Shown here: positions 1 through 4,807 of the stretch, piece by piece | Layout of the letters: each line of letters begins with the position of its first letter | Position numbering within the stretch: position 1 is the stretch's first letter | Source of the DNA: Parvularcula sp. | Lineage (GTDB): Bacteria > Pseudomonadota > Alphaproteobacteria > Caulobacterales > Parvularculaceae | Assembly: GCA_003506635.1 (NCBI GenBank) | Contig: DNZB01000283.1 | Coordinates: 1-6,046 of the forward strand | Direction: 5' to 3' | DNA length: 6,046 nucleotides | Notes under the pieces: model-generated | Database searches by the model: none | Told to the model about the DNA's origin: nothing | Seen by the model: only the letters and a program-made list of their open reading frames with translations | Made by a program: the position numbers and the translations under genes

Positions 1-186
1 CGCCTTGGGACCTGGGACCGCTTCGTCCTTACTTTTCCTTTCGCGCGCATGGTCTTTGCCGCGCGGCCCCCAATCCATGTAGAAGCGGGCGCAGGGCCGG
101 ACGCGCTGGAAGCGGCGCGGCGCCGGCTGGAAGAGGAAATCAAGGGCGCGGTCAGGGACGCCGAGACCGCGCTGGAAAGACGATGA
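1..186 (+). CDS. DUF374-type lysophospholipid acyltransferase family protein, C-terminal end (5' partial)
   Basis: Frame 1 is open from the window edge to a TGA at 184-186 and gives the last 61 residues of a protein whose start lies outside the window. The visible part reads TWDRFVLTFPFARMVFAARP near residues 4-23. This resembles the C-terminal W-D-R-(F)-x-L-x-x-P-F block of the DUF374 acyltransferase-like proteins encoded just upstream of waaA in many alphaproteobacteria. It is followed by a charged helix (LEAARRRLEEEIKGAVRDAE) of the kind that ends these proteins. The acyltransferase catalytic motif is not in the window, so activity cannot be judged. Family members are thought to act in envelope lipid metabolism at the inner membrane; the substrate is not established here. 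The stop overlaps the waaA start by 4 nt, which supports a shared operon. The assignment rests on a short fragment plus gene order. Confidence 0.72.
   Translation, partial: RLGTWDRFVLTFPFARMVFAARPPIHVEAGAGPDALEAARRRLEEEIKGAVRDAETALERR
174..179 (+). promoter_or_regulatory. Weak ribosome binding site for waaA
   Basis: A purine-rich GGAAAG lies inside the end of the upstream gene, about 3 nt before the ATG at 183. It is a weak and rather close Shine-Dalgarno match, so initiation probably also depends on ribosomes ending at the overlapping TGA (184-186). Confidence 0.4.
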
Positions 187-1493
187 CACGCGGCGATCAT
201 CCGCCACCGGCGCCCTTTGGCCTTAAGGTCTATCGCGCAGCTTCCGGCGCCGCGGCGCCCTTCGCGCGCGCGGTCCTCAAGCGCCGGCTTGGCGAGGGCA
301 AGGAGGACAAGGCGCGGCTTGATGAACGCTTCGGCGCGGCGGGGCGCGCGCGGCCCGAAGGCCGCCTTGTCTGGATTCACGGCGCAAGCGTCGGGGAATC
401 CCTGTCCGTCCTGCCGCTGGTTGAACGCCTGACGGCGCGCGACCCGGCGGCTTCGACGCTTGTCACGACCGGCACCGTCACCTCCGCGAAGCTGATGGCG
501 GAGCGCTTGCCTTCGCAGGCGTTTCATCAATTCATTCCGGTCGATCACCCGCGTTTCGCCGCGCGCTTCCTCGATCACTGGCGGCCCGACATCGCGCTCT
601 TCGTCGAGTCGGAATTCTGGCCGAACCTTCTGATGGAGACGCGCGCGCGGACGCCCTTCATGGCGCTTGTCAACGGGCGAGTGTCGCCGCGATCCTTCGC
701 CGCGTGGTCAAAGCGGCCGCGCACGATCCGCTATCTGCTGTCGCAGTTCGATCTTCTCGTCGCGCAGGATCGTCAGAATGCGGAGCGTCTCTCCGCGCTC
801 GCTGCGCGACCCGTCCCGTCTTTCGGCAATCTGAAAAACGCGGCCGCGCCGCTTCCCGGTGACGAGCGCGCGCTAAGGGCGCTGAACGCCGCGATCGGGG
901 GGCGGCCTGTCCTGCTCGCGGCCTCGACCCATCCGGGCGAGGAAGAAACCGTCATCGCCGCGGCAAGGCTGGCGCGAGCGGACGTGCCGGGCCTTCTCGC
1001 CGTCGTCGCGCCGCGCCATCCGGCGCGCGGCGCCGAGGTCGAAGCGATGGCGGGGGGCTTAAACACCGCGCGCCGCGCAGCCGGCGGCGCCATTACTCCC
1101 GATACGGAGCTTTACGTCGCCGACACGCTGGGCGAGCTTGGGGTCTTTTACCGCGCGGCGGGCGCGGCCTTCGTCGGCGGCAGCCTTGTCGACAAGGGCG
1201 GGCACAACCCTTTGGAGCCGGCGCGGCTCGGTCCGGCGATCCTGCACGGCCCCCATGTCTTCAATTTCGCCGAAACCTATGCGGAGCTGCGCGGCGCGGG
1301 GGGCGCAGCTCTCGTCCGCAACGAGCGCGAGCTCGCCGCCGCCGCCCGCCGCCTCTTCGCCGATGAAACGACGCGCGGCGCGATGGCGGCGGCGGCGAAG
1401 AAGACCGCAGAGGCGAGCGGCGAGCGCGTCCTTTCCGACATCGTCGCCGCGATCGACGCCGCCCGGGCGCAGTCGCGAAAAGTCGCCGAATGA
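183..1493 (+). CDS. waaA: 3-deoxy-D-manno-octulosonic acid (Kdo) transferase
   Basis: This 436-residue protein is close to the usual family length (about 425). It is a GT-B glycosyltransferase that moves Kdo from CMP-Kdo onto lipid IVA at the cytoplasmic face of the inner membrane, linking lipid A to the LPS core. Visible family landmarks are RGKED-like GEGKEDKARLDERFG at about 37-51; IHGASVGE at 65-72 with the expected catalytic Glu at E72; ESEFWPN at 142-148; FGNLK at 214-218; ASTHPGEEE at 247-255; APRHPAR at 276-282; and the CMP-Kdo-binding region DTLGELG...FVGGSLVDKGGHNPLEPA at about 314-347. The N-terminus is only weakly hydrophobic, so membrane attachment may be peripheral. The ATG at 183 was chosen because it overlaps the upstream stop (ATGA) and the protein starts just before the conserved N-terminal block. 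The stop overlaps lpxK. Whether it adds one or two Kdo units cannot be read from the sequence. Confidence 0.96.
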   Translation: MTRGDHPPPAPFGLKVYRAASGAAAPFARAVLKRRLGEGKEDKARLDERFGAAGRARPEGRLVWIHGASVGESLSVLPLVERLTARDPAASTLVTTGTVTSAKLMAERLPSQAFHQFIPVDHPRFAARFLDHWRPDIALFVESEFWPNLLMETRARTPFMALVNGRVSPRSFAAWSKRPRTIRYLLSQFDLLVAQDRQNAERLSALAARPVPSFGNLKNAAAPLPGDERALRALNAAIGGRPVLLAASTHPGEEETVIAAARLARADVPGLLAVVAPRHPARGAEVEAMAGGLNTARRAAGGAITPDTELYVADTLGELGVFYRAAGAAFVGGSLVDKGGHNPLEPARLGPAILHGPHVFNFAETYAELRGAGGAALVRNERELAAAARRLFADETTRGAMAAAAKKTAEASGERVLSDIVAAIDAARAQSRKVAE

Positions 1494-2440
1494 ATGATCC
1501 GTGGTTCTGGCGCGGCGCGTCGCCCGCCGCGCGCCTTTCGCGCGCCGCGCTCGCCCCGGCGGCGGCGCTCTATGGCGCCGGGCAGCGCTGGCGCATCAGG
1601 TCCGCCAGGCCGTTCGATCCGGGAATTCCCGTCATCTGCGCCGGCGCGGCCGTCATCGGCGGCGCCGGGAAGACGCCGTTCTGCCTCATGCTGCAACGCC
1701 TTCTCCACGCCGAGGGGGTCGCGGCGCATTTTCTGACCCGCGGCTACAAAGGCGGGCTCAAAGGACCCGTCCGCGTCGATGCTCAGCATACGGTGGATGA
1801 TGTCGGCGATGAAGCGCTCATCCTCGCCGCCGCGGCGCCGGCGTGGGTTGCGAAGGATCGCGCAGCGGGCGCAGGCGCGGCGGCGGCGGCGGGCGCCGGC
1901 GTCATCATCATGGATGACGGATTTCAAAATCCCGCGGTGAAAAAGACGCTGTCCTTCCTGCTGCTGACCGGCGAGGAGGAAAACCTGGCGCGCTTTCCCG
2001 CCGGGCCGCTTCGCGAGACCGCTGGCGAGGCGATGGCGCGCGCCGACGCTGTCGTCCTTGCTTTTCCCCGCCGCCGCGCGGCGGAAGCAGGGGGCGTTCC
2101 CGCCTTTCACGCGGCGGGGCGCCTTTCCTTGCCGCTCCCGCCGCAGCGGGTCGCCGCCTTTTGCGGAATCGCGCGGCCGGAGCGGTTTTTCGCCGCGCTG
2201 GAGGCGCAAGGCTTCACGCTGGCGTCACGCCGCGCCTTCGCCGACCATCACGCCTTCGCCCCCGGCGAGATCGCGCGCCTTAAGGCCGGCGCCGCCGGCC
2301 TTCCCCTCATCACCACCGAGAAGGATTTCGTGCGCCTTTGCCCCGCCGATCGCGCCGGCGTCGCCGTCGCAAGGCTCGCTCTCGAAGCCGAAGACCCTGA
2401 CAGCCTCGTCCGCTTCGTCCGTGAAAGGATCAACCGGTGA
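1490..2440 (+). CDS. lpxK: Tetraacyldisaccharide 4'-kinase (lipid A 4'-kinase)
   Basis: This 316-residue protein is a P-loop kinase that phosphorylates the 4'-position of the tetraacyl disaccharide to make lipid IVA, at the inner membrane. Motifs in order: Walker A core GGAGKTP at 57-63; LTRGYKG at 82-88; VGDEALILA at 105-113 (the VGDE block, probably holding the catalytic Asp); the Walker B-like MDDGFQN at 141-147; FPAGPLRE at 169-176; FCGIARPERFF at 224-234; DHH at 252-254 (probable catalytic His region); and ITTEKDFVRL at 274-283. Two features are unusual. The usual D...GNG stretch before PAGPLRE is replaced by LLLTGEEENLAR, and the usual Gly-Asn just before the P-loop reads AGAAVIGG. All other catalytic blocks are intact, so I infer it is active. 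It starts at the ATG overlapping the waaA stop and has no strong ribosome site, suggesting translational coupling. It ends in a 4-nt overlap with the acyltransferase gene. Confidence 0.95.
   Translation: MNDPWFWRGASPAARLSRAALAPAAALYGAGQRWRIRSARPFDPGIPVICAGAAVIGGAGKTPFCLMLQRLLHAEGVAAHFLTRGYKGGLKGPVRVDAQHTVDDVGDEALILAAAAPAWVAKDRAAGAGAAAAAGAGVIIMDDGFQNPAVKKTLSFLLLTGEEENLARFPAGPLRETAGEAMARADAVVLAFPRRRAAEAGGVPAFHAAGRLSLPLPPQRVAAFCGIARPERFFAALEAQGFTLASRRAFADHHAFAPGEIARLKAGAAGLPLITTEKDFVRLCPADRAGVAVARLALEAEDPDSLVRFVRERINR
2424..2429 (+). promoter_or_regulatory. Ribosome binding site deciding a GTG start
   Basis: AAAGGA lies inside the 3' end of lpxK, 7 nt before the GTG at 2437. The spacing is good for that GTG. 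An ATG follows at 2441 but is out of frame with the acyltransferase and meets a stop after 17 codons, so GTG is the real start. Confidence 0.6.
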
Positions 2441-3375
2441 ATGCGACGGAGGACGAGATCGAGCTGCCAGCGCCGCGTTCGAACCGGCCGGTGACGCCGT
2501 TGCACCGCATCGAATACGCGCTGGCGCTGGCGCTTGGCGGGTTTTTCCGCCTGATCGGCGTCGATGCGGCCTCAGCGCTCGCCGGCGGGTTCATGCGCCA
2601 TGTCGGTCCGCTGATCGGCCCCGTCCACCGGCGCGGCGCCGTCAATCTCGAACGCGCCTTTCCGGACTGGAGCCGCGCGGAGGTCGAACGGACCTTGCGC
2701 GCGGTCTGGGAAAATCTCGGGCGCACGGCGGCGGAATTCTCCCATCTCGACAAATTCAATCCGGATCGGGGCGGGCGCCTTGAAATCATCGGCCGCGAGA
2801 AATTCCAGGCGGTGATCGACGCCGGCGCGCCGGCGATCTTCTTCTCCGGCCATTTCGCGAACTGGGAGGTGATGTCGATCGCGATGCGCGCCGCCGGTCT
2901 TGATTACGGCGTCGTCTATCGCGCGGCGAACAATCCGCTGGTCGACGGCCTGATCATCAGGACGCGGGCGCGCGTGATGTCGCGCCGGCAGATCCCGAAG
3001 GGAAAACGCGGCGGACGCGACATGATCGCGGCGCTGAAGGCGGGCGCCTCGCTTGCGATGCTGGTCGACCAGAAACTGACGAGCGGGGGCGTCGCCTCGC
3101 CGCTGTTCGGCCGGCCCGCGATGACCGCGCCGGCGGCGGCGCGGCTTTCCCTCAAATTCGGCGCGCCGCTCATCCCGCTCGAAATCGCCCGCCTCGGCGG
3201 CGCGCGTTTCCGGCTGACGGTCGGCGATGCGGTCGCGTTCACGCCGTCGGGCGATGCGGCCGCGGATACGCAGGCGCTGACCGACCGCCTAAACCAGGCG
3301 ATCGAGGCGATGATCCGCAAGCGCCCGGGCGAATGGCTGTGGCTGCACCGCCGCTGGGGCAAGGACGCGCTCTAG
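2437..3375 (+). CDS. Lipid A biosynthesis late acyltransferase (LpxL/HtrB family, lauroyl acyltransferase-like)
   Basis: This 312-residue protein matches the usual length of the Lip_A_acyltrans family, which transfers a secondary acyl chain from acyl-ACP to the Kdo-lipid A precursor at the inner membrane. An N-terminal hydrophobic segment at about 26-42 could anchor it. Landmarks are the NLERAFPDWS block at 70-79; FFSGHFANWE at 135-144 with the catalytic HX4E pair H139/E144; YRAANNPLVD at 161-170; the basic RTRAR block at 175-179; MLVDQK at 208-213, with D211 a likely counterpart of the essential Asp in LpxL; FGRPAMTAPAAARL at 224-237; and the C-terminal WLWLHRRW at 300-307. The start is a GTG overlapping the lpxK stop (GTGA) with a well-spaced AAAGGA ribosome site. 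Which position it acylates and with which chain (LpxL- or LpxM-like) cannot be decided, so I give no symbol. It is the last gene of the cassette and converges on lysA. Confidence 0.93.
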   Translation: MNATEDEIELPAPRSNRPVTPLHRIEYALALALGGFFRLIGVDAASALAGGFMRHVGPLIGPVHRRGAVNLERAFPDWSRAEVERTLRAVWENLGRTAAEFSHLDKFNPDRGGRLEIIGREKFQAVIDAGAPAIFFSGHFANWEVMSIAMRAAGLDYGVVYRAANNPLVDGLIIRTRARVMSRRQIPKGKRGGRDMIAALKAGASLAMLVDQKLTSGGVASPLFGRPAMTAPAAARLSLKFGAPLIPLEIARLGGARFRLTVGDAVAFTPSGDAAADTQALTDRLNQAIEAMIRKRPGEWLWLHRRWGKDAL

Positions 3376-3402
3376 CGACATTTACCGTCCGCCCGCTGAT
3401 GA

Positions 3403-3428
3403 TCGATGGCGGCGCGCGCCGCGATCGG
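3403..3428. terminator. GC-rich palindrome between convergent genes (candidate bidirectional terminator)
   Basis: The 65-bp gap between the convergent acyltransferase gene and lysA contains a perfect 14-nt palindrome at 3409-3422 (GCGGCGC/GCGCCGC). After one mismatch (3408/3423) it extends through TCGAT/ATCGG-type pairing to 3403-3428. As RNA it could form a stable hairpin in either direction, with about four central bases as a loop. No T-run follows on either strand, so it is not a textbook intrinsic terminator. Its placement between two gene ends is the main argument; GC-rich DNA produces such palindromes by chance. Confidence 0.4.
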
Positions 3429-3440
3429 CGACGATCCGTT

Positions 3441-4706
3441 CTACCGCCACGCAACGCCGCGTTCGCCTTCGACCATCGCGTCGTAATCCGGCCGCCGGCG
3501 GATGATCGCAAAGCGCGCCCCGTCGACCAACGTTTCGGGGACGAGCGGGCGCGAATTGTATTGCGAGGACAATACGGCCCCGTAAGCCCCCGCCGTCATG
3601 AAGGCGACGAGGTCGCCGGGCGAGAGGGGGGGAAGCGCGCGGGCCTTCGCGAAGCGGTCGCCGGTCTCGCAGACGGGACCGACGACGTCATAGTCGCGCA
3701 ACGGCCCGCCGCGCGGTTCGACGGCGAGGATTTCGTGAAAGGCGCCGTAAAGCGCCGGGCGCAGGAGGTCGTTCATCCCGGCGTCGACGATCAAAAACCG
3801 CCCTGCTTCGCCTTCCTTCACATAAAGAACGCGCGCGACGAGCACGCCGGCGTTCGCCGCGATGACGCGGCCGGGCTCCAGAATAAGCTCGACGCCGAGC
3901 GGCGCGACGAGGCGCTTGACCATCGCCGCATAATCCTCCGGCGACGGAAGATCGGCGGGCGCGGCCGGGTCGCCGTAAGGAACGCCAAGACCGCCGCCGA
4001 GGTCAAGGCGGCCGATCGCGTGCCCGTCCGCCCGCAAATCCGCGACGAGCCCTGCAACCCGCGCGAAGGCGCGCTCAAAGGGCTGAAGGTCGGCGATCTG
4101 CGAGCCGATATGAACGTCGACGCCGACCGCCTTCACGTTTTTGAGCGTTGCGGCGCGCGCGTAGATTTCGCGGGCGCGCGTCCACGGCACGCCGAACTTG
4201 TCTTCGGCCTTGCCGGTCGAAATCTTGTCATTGCCGCCCGCCGCGACGTCGGGATTGACGCGAAAGGCGACCGGCGCGACGGCGCCGGCCGCGCGCGCGG
4301 CCTCATCGAGCGCGACAAGCTCGGGCTCTGATTCGACGTTGAACTGATGAATGCCGGCGGCGAGCGCCGCCGCCATTTCAGCGCGCGTCTTGCCGACGCC
4401 GGAAAAAACGATCCTTGAGGGCGCGATCCCGGCTTCGAGCGCGCGGGCGAGTTCGCCGCCCGAAACGACGTCGGCGCCCGCGCCCTCGTTCGCCATCAGT
4501 GTCAGGACGGAGAGATTGGAATTGGCCTTCACGGAATAGGCGATCATCGCCTCAGCCCCCGCGAACGCGGCGCGAAAGACGCTGAGATGACGGCGCAGCG
4601 TCGCCGCGCTGTAGCAGTAGAAAGGCGTTTCCACCGCTGCGGCGAGCGTCTTGAGGCTCAACTCTTCCGCGTGAAGGACGCCGCCGGTGTAAGCGAAATG
4701 GCGCAT
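3441..4706 (-). CDS. lysA: Diaminopimelate decarboxylase
   Basis: This 421-residue PLP enzyme, of normal family length, decarboxylates meso-diaminopimelate to L-lysine in the cytoplasm, the last step of lysine synthesis. It is a fold-type III alanine-racemase-like barrel. Visible motifs are TPFYCYSAATL at 27-37; AYSVKAN at 56-62 with the PLP-binding lysine K60; VHIGSQI at 198-204 (H199); the phosphate-binding LDLGGGLGVPY at 234-244; LEPGR at 276-280; VCETGD at 345-350, carrying the active-site Cys-Glu pair donated across the dimer; and TAGAYGAVLSSQYNSRP at 371-387 with the PLP-contacting Tyr. The frame stays open upstream to about 4913, but the protein is started at the ATG at 4704-4706: MRHFAYTGGVLHAEEL matches the usual LysA N-terminus, and an AGGAA lies just before it. 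An ATG at 4727 would add only seven residues and has no ribosome site. The gene is divergent from the ABC exporter and convergent with the lipid A genes. Confidence 0.97.
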   Translation of the reverse strand: MRHFAYTGGVLHAEELSLKTLAAAVETPFYCYSAATLRRHLSVFRAAFAGAEAMIAYSVKANSNLSVLTLMANEGAGADVVSGGELARALEAGIAPSRIVFSGVGKTRAEMAAALAAGIHQFNVESEPELVALDEAARAAGAVAPVAFRVNPDVAAGGNDKISTGKAEDKFGVPWTRAREIYARAATLKNVKAVGVDVHIGSQIADLQPFERAFARVAGLVADLRADGHAIGRLDLGGGLGVPYGDPAAPADLPSPEDYAAMVKRLVAPLGVELILEPGRVIAANAGVLVARVLYVKEGEAGRFLIVDAGMNDLLRPALYGAFHEILAVEPRGGPLRDYDVVGPVCETGDRFAKARALPPLSPGDLVAFMTAGAYGAVLSSQYNSRPLVPETLVDGARFAIIRRRPDYDAMVEGERGVAWR

Positions 4707-4708
4707 GG

Positions 4709-4713
4709 TTCCT
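4709..4713 (-). promoter_or_regulatory. Ribosome binding site for lysA
   Basis: On the minus strand AGGAA precedes the ATG at 4706 with only 2 nt between. The match is reasonable but the spacing is short. It still favours this start over the in-frame ATG at 4727, which has no purine-rich stretch before it. Confidence 0.4.
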
Positions 4714-4731
4714 GCGGCTGATAGCATTGGC

Positions 4732-4756
4732 GCGGTCCGTGGCAAATCAGGACCGC
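4732..4756. repeat. 7-bp perfect inverted repeat in the lysA leader
   Basis: GCGGTCC at 4732-4738 and GGACCGC at 4750-4756 are perfect inverted copies with an 11-nt spacer that is less GC-rich than its surroundings. If the lysA promoter proposed at 4762-4789 is right, the repeat begins at about the transcription start. It would form a hairpin at the 5' end of the mRNA, about 25 nt before the start codon. It could equally be a protein-binding operator. The leader is too short for a lysine riboswitch. A chance repeat of this size is possible in such GC-rich DNA. Confidence 0.35.
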
Positions 4757-4761
4757 CGGGC

Positions 4762-4789
4762 AGGATAGCGCTCGCCACTCGCCGGCCAA
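4762..4789 (-). promoter_or_regulatory. Candidate sigma-70-type promoter for lysA
   Basis: On the minus strand TTGGCC (4789-4784) could be a -35 element and TATCCT (4767-4762) a -10 element, with a 16-nt spacer. Each matches four of six consensus bases. Transcription would start near 4755 and give a leader of about 50 nt. The spacer contains a tandem CTCGCC (+ strand 4771-4776 and 4778-4783). The call is made by eye only. Confidence 0.35.
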
Positions 4790-4793
4790 CCGA

Positions 4794-4799
4794 TATAGA
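4794..4799 (+). promoter_or_regulatory. Candidate -10 element for the ABC exporter gene
   Basis: TATAGA lies 8 nt before the ATG at 4808, in an otherwise very GC-rich stretch. If used, transcription would start at or almost at the ATG, giving a leaderless or near-leaderless mRNA. I see no convincing -35 element 16-18 nt upstream. The site abuts the proposed lysA -35, so the two promoters would be back to back. Confidence 0.3.
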
Positions 4800-4807
4800 C
4801 GACCCCC

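Noticed and set aside
1526..1552. CGCGCG repeat and hairpin in the lpxK 5' coding region
   Set aside because: It is short CG alternation coding for Ala/Arg-rich sequence. Many similar runs occur throughout this GC-rich window, so it is not distinctive.
1277..2209. 310-codon open frame on the - strand opposite waaA and lpxK
   Set aside because: It crosses the junction of two well-supported genes on the other strand and encodes Arg/Ala-rich sequence with no family features. High GC makes stop codons rare.
2058..2783. 241-codon + strand frame spanning the lpxK and acyltransferase junction
   Set aside because: It is an out-of-frame reading of two coupled genes, rich in Arg/Pro/Ser and without motifs.
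3333..4331. 332-codon open frame on the + strand opposite lysA
   Set aside because: It lies antisense to a fully convincing lysA and has a composition typical of GC-rich shadow frames, rich in Arg, Ala, Gly and Asp with no recognisable motif.
4707..4807. Lysine riboswitch or other structured leader before lysA
   Set aside because: The gap to the divergent gene is only 101 bp and the likely leader about 50 nt, too short for the L-box fold. Only one 7-bp inverted repeat is visible.
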